Positions 35,432 through 43,442 of a stretch of 64,000 bases of DNA are shown here, piece by piece. How positions within the stretch are numbered: the first letter of the stretch is position 1; the number at the start of each line of letters is the position of its first letter. The notes below the pieces were generated by a model. It was not told the origin of the DNA. It ran no database searches and worked only from the letters and a program-made list of their open reading frames with translations. This DNA comes from JBFHFS01 sp041583495 (GTDB lineage Bacteria > Bacteroidota > Bacteroidia > Bacteroidales > Marinilabiliaceae): NCBI GenBank assembly GCA_041583495.1, contig JBFHFS010000014.1, positions 34,101 to 98,100 on the forward strand, read 5' to 3'. A program made the translations under genes and the position numbers.

Positions 35432-36004
35432 ATGAGCTACTTTATCATCATTATATCCGCCATCTTTGTTAACAACATTATCCTCAGCCAATTCCTTGGT
35501 ATCTGCCCCTTCCTGGGTGTTTCCAAACGAATTTCTACCGGCATTGGGATGACCGGAGCGGTGACCTTTGTGATGGTTATTGCCACCATTTTCACCTACC
35601 TCCTGGAGAAGTTGGTTCTCGAAAAATTTGGCATCACCTACATGCAAACCATCTCATTCATTTTGGTAATTGCTGCATTGGTGCAATTGGTCGAGATTAT
35701 TCTTAAAAAAGTGAGCCCCCCCCTGTATCAGGCTCTTGGGGTATTCCTGCCCCTTATCACCACCAACTGTGCCATTCTCGGGGTGGCCATAATGACCGTG
35801 AGTAAGGGTTATAATTTGGTGGAAGCGGTGGTCTTTTCCGGTTCTACAGCTCTGGGTTTCGGACTGGCCCTCATCACCTTTGCAGGGATTCGCGAACAAC
35901 TGGAGATGGTCGACATCCCCAAAGGCATGAAAGGAACCCCCATTGCGTTGGTGGTAGCAGGGCTCCTTGCACTTGCATTCATGGGATTTGCAGGAATGGT
36001 TTAA
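35432..36004 (+). CDS. rnfA: Rnf complex subunit RnfA
   Basis: Starts at 35432 (MSYFIIIISAIFVNNIILSQ), the usual family N-terminus; an in-frame start at 35390 is inside rnfE. The 190-residue protein has about six membrane segments, the mirror topology of RnfE, and the FLGICPFLGVSKR and LITTNCAILGVAIM segments with conserved Cys. It closes the rseC-rnfBCDGEA operon. No terminator-like hairpin follows within the 179 bases before the next gene. Confidence 0.94.
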   Translation: MSYFIIIISAIFVNNIILSQFLGICPFLGVSKRISTGIGMTGAVTFVMVIATIFTYLLEKLVLEKFGITYMQTISFILVIAALVQLVEIILKKVSPPLYQALGVFLPLITTNCAILGVAIMTVSKGYNLVEAVVFSGSTALGFGLALITFAGIREQLEMVDIPKGMKGTPIALVVAGLLALAFMGFAGMV

Positions 36005-36083
36005 ACCATTGCCATCTGAATTCAAAAACACCCTTTTACCTCTTGCCACAGGCCCATTCTTTCTCACGATCTCAAATTTACAT

Positions 36084-36113
36084 TTGGTGTAACATTTTTG
36101 GGTATTGGTGTAA
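36084..36113. repeat. Direct repeat TTGGTGTAA, two copies, before the ompA-like pair
   Basis: TTGGTGTAA occurs at 36084-36092 and again at 36105-36113, 21 bases apart, which is two helical turns. It lies about 80-100 bases before the first ompA-like start. It could be a direct-repeat operator, or a by-product of AT-rich promoter sequence. Confidence 0.4.
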
Positions 36114-36183
36114 ATTACTTTGGGCAAAGGGTTTTAAATCTTAATTTTATATTCGTTTATTAGGATTTAAATTACATTAAGAC

Positions 36184-37494
36184 ATGAGGCACTTCCTTCT
36201 TCTTCTGGGCTTGTTGACATTGCCCATCGCATCCTCTTTTGCACAAATCGATTTTTACAATCTGGAAGAGGAGCAGCTGTATCGCCCCCAAAATAAATAC
36301 AATACCTGGTCGGTAACAGTAGGTTATGGTCCGGTAACTTATTTTACTGATGTAATAGATTATTCAGTGCTTCCCTCTCATGACTGGAAATTTGGTCCTA
36401 CGTTAATGGTAAGCAAACAATTTGGCCGTCCCTGGTCAATAGATGCCCAGTTTACAACTGCCGACATGTACGGCGAAAAGAACAGCCGTTACTTCTACGG
36501 CAACTTCATGGATTTCACCATGAACCTTAACTTCAGCCTCAACCAGTTGATCCTTTTTGGCCCTATTCGTGATAGGTGGAACATCTATGGGAAAATAGGA
36601 GTTGGACTCAATTATTTTCGTTCCCGCCAACGGAATATCTCCTCGGGAGAATGGATGACCGTATACGACATTTATGATGGAACGCCGGGTTATCCCTCCC
36701 CCTACGGCTGGTTACCCACTGACTATCTGGCCCTTGGCTATAACCGCCGGGGAGGTGAGCCTGTGAATAAAGAATCCCGCAAGCACGAATTGGTCGTGCC
36801 CATCGGCATGGGCGTGGAATACCGGATCAACAAAAGTTTTGATATAGGGGCCGAACTCACCCTCCGCAATCTCACAGAGGACAATCTGGATGTTAATATG
36901 ACCGGTGCCGACAACGACACCTATATGCATACTGCTTTAACCCTCACCTACAAAATTGGGAAGAAAGATAAGCGACATGCCTTGTGGACTTACAAGGATT
37001 TCATGCTTGAGTATGAGCGTGACCGCCAGCACGATCCGCTGAGCCAACGCCTGGACTCACTGCGCAAACAACTCGATTACCTGGCCGCCAACGACTCCTC
37101 GGTAACCGACACCACAATCATTCAAAGGGAAGCCATCATCCAACATGAAGCCATGGCTGCTTCTGTGTTCTTCGATTTCGACAAATCCAAAATACTACCA
37201 CGAAGTCATAAAATTCTGGCAGGCGTAGCTGAATTCCTGCGGGAAAACAAAGATGCCCGCATGCAGGTTCAGGGTTATTGCGATGAACGGGGCAGCGACG
37301 AATACAATGTTAAATTAAGTCAGCGACGCTGTGATGCAGTAGTGGATGTTTTGGTAAATGACTACGGCATTGACGCTTCCCGCTTCCAAACAGAGCCCAG
37401 AGGTGAAAGCGAGTTGCTATCCGACACCAAAAAACTTTCCCCCAGAGGCATTCACCTGGTTAACCGTAGGGTAGACATCTTTTTGATAAAATAA
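36184..37494 (+). CDS. OmpA-family outer-membrane protein (first of tandem pair)
   Basis: A 436-residue protein. A signal peptide (MRHFLLLLGLLTLPIASSFA, cleaved near QID) is followed by a beta-barrel-like N-terminal domain with repeated aromatic strands (KYNTWSVTVGYGPVTYFTD), a coiled linker (QRLDSLRKQLDYLAAN) and a C-terminal OmpA/MotB-type peptidoglycan-binding domain (FFDFDKSKILPRS ... GYCDERGSDEYNVKLSQRR). It anchors the outer membrane to peptidoglycan. It is 14 bases from the second copy and probably co-transcribed. Confidence 0.92.
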   Translation: MRHFLLLLGLLTLPIASSFAQIDFYNLEEEQLYRPQNKYNTWSVTVGYGPVTYFTDVIDYSVLPSHDWKFGPTLMVSKQFGRPWSIDAQFTTADMYGEKNSRYFYGNFMDFTMNLNFSLNQLILFGPIRDRWNIYGKIGVGLNYFRSRQRNISSGEWMTVYDIYDGTPGYPSPYGWLPTDYLALGYNRRGGEPVNKESRKHELVVPIGMGVEYRINKSFDIGAELTLRNLTEDNLDVNMTGADNDTYMHTALTLTYKIGKKDKRHALWTYKDFMLEYERDRQHDPLSQRLDSLRKQLDYLAANDSSVTDTTIIQREAIIQHEAMAASVFFDFDKSKILPRSHKILAGVAEFLRENKDARMQVQGYCDERGSDEYNVKLSQRRCDAVVDVLVNDYGIDASRFQTEPRGESELLSDTKKLSPRGIHLVNRRVDIFLIK

Positions 37495-37496
37495 TA

Positions 37497-37511
37497 AGGA
37501 GGGCACCAATG
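37497..37511 (+). promoter_or_regulatory. Strong Shine-Dalgarno site of the second ompA-like gene
   Basis: AGGAGGG (37497-37503) with a five-base spacer to the ATG at 37509. This is one of the best Shine-Dalgarno matches in the window. Confidence 0.55.
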
Positions 37512-38801
37512 AGATTTTCAATTTTAATATTTGCCCTGCTGCTTTTTGTTTATCCCGCACAGGGTCAGTCATCACGCAACAGCAAACTGGAGTTAACCCC
37601 CGAAATGATCTATTCGGTGGAGGGAAAATACAACTCCTGGTCGGTGTCCGGCGCATTTGGCCCCCTGTTTATGTATACCGACTTGTCGGATTATTCATTC
37701 TTTCCTTCCGGGAAAATAAATTTTGGTCCTTCCCTATTGGTTACCAAACACCTTTTCCCTTCTCTGGCCCTCGAACTTCAATATCTTCAGGGCAACATGA
37801 ATGGCGAAAAAGGCCTCTATGCATTCGAAGGAGACCTTCAGGATTTTAGCATTAATGGGATTGTGGTAATCAACCAGCTGCTGAGTCGGCCTGGCCCCAT
37901 CAATGATAAGTGGAACTACTACGTTAAGTTTGGATTTGGAGCCACCCTTTTCCGAAACCGGCTGCTAAACCAGGCCGATGGATCGGTTGTAAGGAAAGCC
38001 GATTTATATGGCAACAGCAGTGATCTGTTCGAGGTAAAGGGATACCAGGAGGATGATCCGACCCGCAAAACCAGCCGCCAAAATGAACTTCTTATGCCCC
38101 TGGGAGCAGGTGTTATGTACCGTATCAATAAAAGCTTTGATGTGGGACTGGAAAGCACCATGCGTTTCTCACTCGAAGATGATCTGGACAACATCCTTAC
38201 AGGCTCCACAAATGACCGTTATCTCTTTACGGCCCTCAATGTGAGTTATAAGATTGGCAAGAAGAATAAACGCCACCTGCGATGGACCCACCGAGGTTAT
38301 GATATGAACATGTTCGGAAGGCCCAGAAAAGACCCCAGGCTAAATGAGCTGGAGGCCCTGGAAGCTGAAGTTGCCCAATATGCCAAAAACCGGCCGATAA
38401 AGAAAGATTCAGTAGTTATTATTGAGAGCCTAAAAATTATCTACAACCAGTATAATGTACGATCTCTCTTTTTTAATGCCGGCTCTGCGATTTCGTCCTT
38501 CTCAACCGAAGATCAGATCCTGATGAGTGAAGTAGCCGTTGAACTACTCAAGCATCCCGAATATAAGGTGGTGCTTTACGGATATTCCGATCCCTCAAGC
38601 GAATCAGATAAGGGCTTAAAATTAAGCCAACAACGCGCCGAATCGGTTAAGGATTTTCTTGTCTCAGAGGTTGCCGTGCGTGAATCACAAATCCGGATCG
38701 TTCCCAAAGGCGATCTTGATCCGCTCTCTCCCACAGAGAAACTTTCGCCCCGGGGTTTAGAAATGGCCAATAGAAGGGTAGACATGGTCATTGAACGATG
38801 A
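37509..38801 (+). CDS. OmpA-family outer-membrane protein (second of tandem pair)
   Basis: A 430-residue paralogue of the preceding protein; shared features include the strand KYNSWSVSGAFGPLFMYTD and RINKSFDVGLESTMRFSLED. It has a signal peptide (MRFSILIFALLLFVYPAQG) and the same layout. The C-terminal OmpA domain is more diverged: FFNAGSAISSF and GYSDPSSESDKGLKLSQQR, where the peptidoglycan-contact Asp and Arg are retained. Its duplicates probably form a two-gene outer-membrane unit. The two may interact or specialise, which cannot be judged here. Confidence 0.9.
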   Translation: MRFSILIFALLLFVYPAQGQSSRNSKLELTPEMIYSVEGKYNSWSVSGAFGPLFMYTDLSDYSFFPSGKINFGPSLLVTKHLFPSLALELQYLQGNMNGEKGLYAFEGDLQDFSINGIVVINQLLSRPGPINDKWNYYVKFGFGATLFRNRLLNQADGSVVRKADLYGNSSDLFEVKGYQEDDPTRKTSRQNELLMPLGAGVMYRINKSFDVGLESTMRFSLEDDLDNILTGSTNDRYLFTALNVSYKIGKKNKRHLRWTHRGYDMNMFGRPRKDPRLNELEALEAEVAQYAKNRPIKKDSVVIIESLKIIYNQYNVRSLFFNAGSAISSFSTEDQILMSEVAVELLKHPEYKVVLYGYSDPSSESDKGLKLSQQRAESVKDFLVSEVAVRESQIRIVPKGDLDPLSPTEKLSPRGLEMANRRVDMVIER

Positions 38802-38850
38802 ACTAATCCCGTATCCTCAGCGTTACAACTACCAAAGGAAAGCTCATAAA

Positions 38851-39210
38851 ATGATCATTCTCTTTGACGGTTACTGTGTGCTTTGCAGCGCTTTTGCCCG
38901 ATGGTTGAAAAAGAAACTGGGTGCGGAAGCTTCGCTCAAGGCCATGCAGAGTTCCGAAGGAAAACAATTACTCGAAGAGATTGGATTTTACAGGGAGGCA
39001 ACAGATGAAGTAGTTGTAATATTACCGGGAACAATTCTAACGGGCCCGGAGGCCGTTGTTTTCATATTAACAAAAGCCGGAAATGTTTGGTCCGCCATTG
39101 CCAAAGTGCTAAAATGGATGCCCCCATCTCTGACCAGATGGACCTACAGAGTCATTGCCAAAAACCGATACAAATGGTTTGGCAGACGCCAAAACTGCAC
39201 CATTCTTTAA
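38851..39210 (+). CDS. DCC1-like thiol-disulfide oxidoreductase (DUF393)
   Basis: Start at 38851 (MIILFDGYCVLCSAFARWLK), where the family's DGxCxLC motif begins; an in-frame start at 38791 overlaps the ompA-like stop. The 119-residue protein is a thioredoxin-like DCC family member, named after the Cys-X-X-Cys of DGYCVLC. Its function is not well known. It follows the OmpA pair by 49 bases and may share their transcript. Confidence 0.85.
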   Translation: MIILFDGYCVLCSAFARWLKKKLGAEASLKAMQSSEGKQLLEEIGFYREATDEVVVILPGTILTGPEAVVFILTKAGNVWSAIAKVLKWMPPSLTRWTYRVIAKNRYKWFGRRQNCTIL

Positions 39211-39238
39211 TCGTAGAGTCACCATCCAATGGTTCCCC

Positions 39239-39260
39239 GGGGAGAATCCTCCCCAACAGG
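39239..39260 (+). terminator. Weak possible terminator between convergent genes
   Basis: GGGGAG-AATC-CTCCCC (39239-39254), a six-bp GC stem, is followed by AACAGGTTTT, not a clean T run. It lies 28 bases after the DUF393 stop. Confidence 0.3.
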
Positions 39261-39262
39261 TT

Positions 39263-39808
39263 TTATTCGGTTTGGAGCCTTCCTTCCTGTTCAGCCTTGT
39301 ACTTTGCCGACAACATGGAAAGCGATTGCCCAAACAGGTTTAGAGCGTCATTGGTTTCAGTGCTTAGCTCCTCCCCTTTAAGCCGAAGAGCAAAAGCATT
39401 GTAAAGAGCGGCCAGCATCAGTTCAATGTCATTTTCCGGCACAGGCTGCATCTTTTGTCCCAACTCTTTTATCAGAGGCGCAGCTTTCATGAATAGATGT
39501 TGATAACCCACCTCTCCCGGGTTTTGCATTAACTGCAAATGCAAATAATTCATTTCGTTCAAGGTATTTACCAGGACTTGCAGATGGCCGTTTTTTTCCT
39601 TCTTCTCCAGCTTCATCATCTCCACCAGATTATCGTACCATTTGAACAACGCCTCTCTAACCTCTCCAGATTGCTGATATTTGGAGATAAGTGTCGATTC
39701 AATGACCCCCATATCCAGTCCGGCAGCCCGAATCAGGTCTTCAATCTGCCACATATAGAGCACATAGCCGGCCACATCATTTTTTCGCTTCTCTTGAGCA
39801 ACAATCAT
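39263..39808 (-). CDS. DUF4924 family protein
   Basis: A 181-residue helical protein starting MIVAQEKRKNDVAGYVLYMW, which I match to DUF4924, a Bacteroidota family of unknown function. It has no signal peptide or membrane segment. The C-terminal half has PENDIELMLAALYNAFALRLK. It is convergent with the DUF393 gene and 21 bases downstream of the S4-domain gene on the same strand, so it may be co-transcribed with it. Confidence 0.88.
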   Translation of the reverse strand: MIVAQEKRKNDVAGYVLYMWQIEDLIRAAGLDMGVIESTLISKYQQSGEVREALFKWYDNLVEMMKLEKKEKNGHLQVLVNTLNEMNYLHLQLMQNPGEVGYQHLFMKAAPLIKELGQKMQPVPENDIELMLAALYNAFALRLKGEELSTETNDALNLFGQSLSMLSAKYKAEQEGRLQTE

Positions 39809-39829
39809 ATTATCACTTTTTTTCCTGGT

Positions 39830-40237
39830 TTAATCAAGGTCGAACGGGTCGCCTGCCTCTTGACTGAGTTGATCCAAATCACGCCTCTCCTTCTTGGTGG
39901 GGCGCCCTTGTCCTCTTGGGCGGTTCATTTTTTGAGCCAAACGAGCCATTTCGAGCAACTCCAATTCATCTTTAGGGGTAATATCTTCAATAAAGGCTTC
40001 CACCAACCTGGCTCCCATTCGCTTCTCCGATAGTTCAATCACCCGATAGGTCTTCATGGCAGGAGGAACTTTTATCGACAACTTATCGCCACGGCGTATC
40101 TGCCGGGAGGATTTGAGCTGCTGCCCATCCAATAATACCCGACCTTTCTTGCAGGCTTCGGCGGCCAGGTTCCTGGTCTTAAATAAACGCACAGCCCAGA
40201 GGAACTTATCAATTCGAACAGTCGACTCCTTTTCCAT
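39830..40237 (-). CDS. RNA-binding S4 domain protein (Hsp15/RlbA type)
   Basis: A 135-residue protein. The S4 domain (RIDKFLWAVRLFKTRNLAAE ... KKGRVLLDGQQLKSSRQIRRG) is at the N-terminus, with a basic tail (RPRGQGRPTKKERRD). Hsp15 (HslR) rescues stalled 50S subunits with attached peptidyl-tRNA. Position next to pth, which also recycles peptidyl-tRNA, supports a related role here: rescue of stalled translation. Assignment is by domain, length and context. Confidence 0.88.
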   Translation of the reverse strand: MEKESTVRIDKFLWAVRLFKTRNLAAEACKKGRVLLDGQQLKSSRQIRRGDKLSIKVPPAMKTYRVIELSEKRMGARLVEAFIEDITPKDELELLEMARLAQKMNRPRGQGRPTKKERRDLDQLSQEAGDPFDLD

Positions 40238-40254
40238 GACATAAAATTAGGTCC

Positions 40255-40887
40255 CTACTTGTTGTTATACGCACTCATTGTACGCGCTGCTCCAATCGTT
40301 CCAAAACTCTTGATCATCTCAATGGCCATATCTATTCTGGCGGGAAGATCGGCTTGCTCATCTTTATTCCACTGCCCCAGCACATAATCGATCTGGCGTC
40401 CTCTGGAGAAATTACTATCGATACCAAACCGCAATCGGGCAAAGTTATTGTGCCCCAAAACTTCCTGTATATTTTTAAGCCCGTTATGACCGGCATCACT
40501 CCCTTTGGCTTTCATGCGCAAAACCCCGAAAGGAAGCGCCAGATCGTCGACCACCACCAAAACTCTTTCCACGGGAATCTTCTCTTTTTGCATCCAATGA
40601 TTAACGGCACGACCGCTTAAATTCACATAGGTGCTTGGTTTTAGAAGAATTAACGAGCGTCCTTTAAACTTATATTCACACCGAGCACCATAGCGCTGGT
40701 CTTCAAATTCCAACCCATTCTCCCCGGCCATCCTCTCTAATATGTCGAATCCAACATTATGGCGGGTATGCTGATACTCCTGACCTATGTTCCCAAGGCC
40801 TACAATTAAATATTTCACCGACTCATCTCTTTGTTGTTCCCTGGGAAACAGATAGTTGATAGCTCTTACAAACAATCCGTCAGCCAT
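40255..40887 (-). CDS. pth: Peptidyl-tRNA hydrolase
   Basis: A 210-residue enzyme that frees tRNA from prematurely released peptidyl-tRNA. The core begins at VKYLIVGLGNIGQEYQHTRH, with catalytic His after the TRHN motif and DDLALPFGVLRMKAKGSDAG (catalytic Asp) and GHNGLKNI. An extra N-terminal 23 residues (MADGLFVRAINYLFPREQQ) precede the core. A GTG at 40818 would remove them; both starts are possible. The S4-domain gene follows by 17 bases. Confidence 0.93.
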   Translation of the reverse strand: MADGLFVRAINYLFPREQQRDESVKYLIVGLGNIGQEYQHTRHNVGFDILERMAGENGLEFEDQRYGARCEYKFKGRSLILLKPSTYVNLSGRAVNHWMQKEKIPVERVLVVVDDLALPFGVLRMKAKGSDAGHNGLKNIQEVLGHNNFARLRFGIDSNFSRGRQIDYVLGQWNKDEQADLPARIDMAIEMIKSFGTIGAARTMSAYNNK

Positions 40888-40900
40888 AGTTCATTCACTT

Positions 40901-40934
40901 AAAACAGAAAACCCCCATATAGAAGATATGGGGG
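40901..40934 (-). terminator. Intrinsic terminator after the L25 gene
   Basis: Minus strand: CCCCCATAT, five-base loop, ATATGGGGG, then TTTTCTGTTTT. A nine-bp stem between the L25 stop and the pth start suggests pth has its own promoter or read-through expression. Confidence 0.7.
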
Positions 40935-40956
40935 CTCTGCAATATAAAAAGTAATG

Positions 40957-41526
40957 TTATTCCTTGATCTGAGCTGCCCTTGCTGCCCTTGTTAATTTAA
41001 CGGCAACAACAACCTGGTTTTTGTTGTTTAACAACTCAATGTTGTCGTATTGCAAATGACCCACCTGAATGGATTTACCCAGTTCCAGTTTGGAAACATT
41101 CACGGTCAATGAATCCGGAAGGTCTTTAGCTAAAGCTTTCACTTTCAATTTACGCAGTTCTACGGTCAATTTACCCCCGGACTTAACACCTACCGCTAAT
41201 CCTTCAACTTTAATAGGAATCTCGATGGTAATGGGTTTTTCATCGAACACCTGAAGGAAATCGGCATGGATGGATCTATCGGTTACGGGATGATATTGAA
41301 CATCCTGTACAATAGACTGATAGGACTTGCCATCCACATTCAGTTTTACCAGATGCGACTCAGGCGTATAAACAAGCTTGTTAAACTCCTTCTCTAAAAG
41401 AGAGAAATGCACAACTTCCTCACCTCCATAAAGGATACAGGGAACCTGCTCTTGCCTTCTCAATTGCTTAGTAGCTGATTTACCAAGATTATCGCGCTTG
41501 GTAGCTGTTAATTCAATGGTTTGCAT
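40957..41526 (-). CDS. rplY: 50S ribosomal protein L25/general stress protein Ctc
   Basis: Start at 41526 (MQTIELTATKRDNLGKSATK), the conserved entry; an in-frame ATG at 41553 adds nine untypical residues. The 189-residue protein has the L25 beta-barrel that binds 5S rRNA (QVPCILYGGEEVVHFSLLEK) and the C-terminal Ctc domain. Bacteroidota carry this long form. An 85-base leader follows a -7 box TATCTTTG at 41618-41625, so a regulatory leader is possible. Confidence 0.94.
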   Translation of the reverse strand: MQTIELTATKRDNLGKSATKQLRRQEQVPCILYGGEEVVHFSLLEKEFNKLVYTPESHLVKLNVDGKSYQSIVQDVQYHPVTDRSIHADFLQVFDEKPITIEIPIKVEGLAVGVKSGGKLTVELRKLKVKALAKDLPDSLTVNVSKLELGKSIQVGHLQYDNIELLNNKNQVVVAVKLTRAARAAQIKE

Positions 41527-41617
41527 GTTTTTCGTTTTTAATGTGTTACTCAAAATTAAGATTGAAATGATGATGAAACCTTAATTTCCCATCACACGGC
41601 GCCATTTTTAGCGGCTG

Positions 41618-41625
41618 CAAAGATA
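41618..41625 (-). promoter_or_regulatory. -7 box of the L25 gene
   Basis: On the minus strand TATCTTTG, a full match to TAnnTTTG, about 95 bases before the start. No good -33 is seen. Confidence 0.45.
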
Positions 41626-41629
41626 TAAA

Positions 41630-42568
41630 TTAAATCACAAATTGCGTACTAATAGACTGATGAGAATAAACTTTTTCTACGGTATCCGCAAAAATCTGAG
41701 CAGCCGAAAGCACTTTTATTTTAGGAGAATTTTTTTTCAGGGGGATGGAATCTGTCACATAAAGGTTGACCAGCCTGGAGTTCTCGATATTTTCGTACGC
41801 CGGGCCCGATAGCACAGGATGAGTCGCGAAGGCCCTTACGCTGAGGGCTCCTTGGTCCATCATCATGCCAGCGGCTTTTACAAGTGTTCCCCCGGTATCC
41901 ACCAAATCGTCGACGATAATCACATTTTTTCCATTCACATCACCAATAATTCGCATTTCGTCAATCACGTTGGCTTTAGGACGGTGTTTATGACAAATAA
42001 CCATTGGAGCCTCCAGGAACTTCGCATAAGTATTAGCCCGTTTGGTTCCACCTACATCGGGAGAAGCCACCACCAGATTATCTAACTTCAATCCCCGGAT
42101 AAAGGGGAGAAAAATACTGGAAGAATAGAGATGATCCACAGGCAGATTGAAGAAACCCTGAATTTGATCAGCATGCAGATCCATCGTAATGATACGATCG
42201 ACTCCGGCCATTGTAAGCATGTCGGCCACCAGCTTGGCCCCAATAGCGACGCGAGGTTGGTCTTTCCGGTCTTGCCGGGCAAACCCAAAATAGGGTATCA
42301 CCGCCACGATCTTATAGGCAGAGGCTCTTTTGGCGGCATCAATCATCATCAACAACTCAAAGAGGTTATCGGATGGCATAAAAGTAGATTGGATGAGGAA
42401 GACATGAGAACCCCGAATGGTCTCCTGAAAGGCAGTGGTGAATTCACCATCACTGAAGCGAATCACTTTAACATCTCCCAATTCCCGTCCCCCACAGAGA
42501 CTTATTTTTTCGGCTAGATAACGGGTAGCTGAACCTGCAAAAATTTTTATAGGTGCTTTAGGTGGCAT
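41630..42568 (-). CDS. prs: Ribose-phosphate pyrophosphokinase
   Basis: A 312-residue enzyme that makes PRPP from ribose 5-phosphate and ATP for nucleotide, His and Trp synthesis. Seen: FSDGEFTTAFQETIRG (ATP site), the flexible PYFGFARQDRKDQPR loop, TMDLHADQIQGFF (metal), and the PRPP-binding NVIIVDDLVDTGGTL near residue 220. All match the class I enzyme. It has its own -7 box upstream (42613-42620). Confidence 0.96.
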   Translation of the reverse strand: MPPKAPIKIFAGSATRYLAEKISLCGGRELGDVKVIRFSDGEFTTAFQETIRGSHVFLIQSTFMPSDNLFELLMMIDAAKRASAYKIVAVIPYFGFARQDRKDQPRVAIGAKLVADMLTMAGVDRIITMDLHADQIQGFFNLPVDHLYSSSIFLPFIRGLKLDNLVVASPDVGGTKRANTYAKFLEAPMVICHKHRPKANVIDEMRIIGDVNGKNVIIVDDLVDTGGTLVKAAGMMMDQGALSVRAFATHPVLSGPAYENIENSRLVNLYVTDSIPLKKNSPKIKVLSAAQIFADTVEKVYSHQSISTQFVI

Positions 42569-42612
42569 TTAATGTGCTGTTTATCAGTTAATTTCAAGCA
42601 ATAAAGTCGTTG

Positions 42613-42620
42613 CAAAGATA
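42613..42620 (-). promoter_or_regulatory. -7 box of prs
   Basis: On the minus strand TATCTTTG, a full -7 match, about 45 bases before the ATG. No -33 TTG found. Confidence 0.45.
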
Positions 42621-42686
42621 GGAAAAATATAGTTCTATTAATATTAATCGGGCCTCTAATTCACTCACAAAGCCCAACAAAGCAGA

Positions 42687-43286
42687 TTACGACAACCCAT
42701 GGTTCACTGAGTCAATGTATTTAAGGATTTCGTCGCGTCCCTGCTTATTAGATGAAGAAGTGCAAAAAAGAGGCGGGAGTTCATCCCACTCCTCCAACAA
42801 CTCCTTTTTATAGTTGGCAAGATTAACCTCCAGCTCCTCGGGTTTTAATTTATCGATTTTTGTGAAGACGATGGAAAAAGGAACTTGCTTTAATCCCATG
42901 GTCCGCATAAATTCCAAATCGATGGATTGAGGCTTATGACGGGAATCGACCAGAACAAACAAGTTAACCAGGTTTGGCCTATTGTAGAGATAACCCGAAA
43001 TCATTTTACGAAATTTCTCTTTTTCACTTAATGGCAATTTAGCATAACCATAACCGGGCAAATCGACCATATACCACTCCTGATTGATTTCAAAATGATT
43101 AATGAGTCTGGTCTTTCCGGGTGTAGAAGAGATCTTGGCCAGCTTACGTCGATCGCAAAGCATGTTAAGAAGCGACGACTTACCCACATTAGACCTCCCA
43201 ATAAAAGCATGTTCAGGTTTGTTGGGCGAGGGACAACTCTTATAGTTGGCGCTGCTGGTAATAAAGTCGGCCTTATGGATCAGCAT
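42687..43286 (-). CDS. engB: Ribosome biogenesis GTPase YsxC/EngB
   Basis: A 199-residue GTPase needed for large-subunit assembly. G1 is GRSNVGKSSLLN near residue 31, followed by the G2 and G3 regions (SSTPGKTRLINHF, DLPGYGYAK), G4 TKIDK and G5 TSSSNKQGRDEI. Length is normal. A -7 box TACTTTTG is only nine bases upstream of the ATG, so its transcript should be nearly leaderless. Confidence 0.95.
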   Translation of the reverse strand: MLIHKADFITSSANYKSCPSPNKPEHAFIGRSNVGKSSLLNMLCDRRKLAKISSTPGKTRLINHFEINQEWYMVDLPGYGYAKLPLSEKEKFRKMISGYLYNRPNLVNLFVLVDSRHKPQSIDLEFMRTMGLKQVPFSIVFTKIDKLKPEELEVNLANYKKELLEEWDELPPLFCTSSSNKQGRDEILKYIDSVNHGLS

Positions 43287-43295
43287 TTTTTTTTA

Positions 43296-43303
43296 CAAAA
43301 GTA
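43296..43303 (-). promoter_or_regulatory. -7 box very close to the engB start
   Basis: On the minus strand TACTTTTG (full match), nine bases before the ATG at 43286. Confidence 0.5.
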
Positions 43304-43354
43304 CCATCATTTATGTAGCCTGCCACTTTTTTTTGAACAAAAATCTAATTTTAA

Positions 43355-43398
43355 CCTAAAAAGCTCCCCGGAGGAATTCCTCCGGGGAGCTTTTTAGG
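43355..43398 (-). terminator. Terminator: perfect 44-bp palindrome
   Basis: Two 22-base arms match exactly with no loop (CCTAAAAAGCTCCCCGG... mirrored around GAATTC). An A-rich and a T-rich side make it able to terminate on both strands. It follows the TPR anti-sigma-like gene (stop at 43443) on the minus strand. Confidence 0.85.
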
Positions 43399-43442
43399 TC
43401 ATCCTTACACTGAAGCAGGATGATCAAAGAGGATGAAAAAGT

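Noticed and set aside
30819..36004. Nqr (Na+-translocating NADH:quinone reductase) instead of Rnf
   Set aside because: RnfB with its multiple ferredoxin motifs and RnfC with two CxxCxxC clusters are present, and the NqrA and NqrF types are absent.
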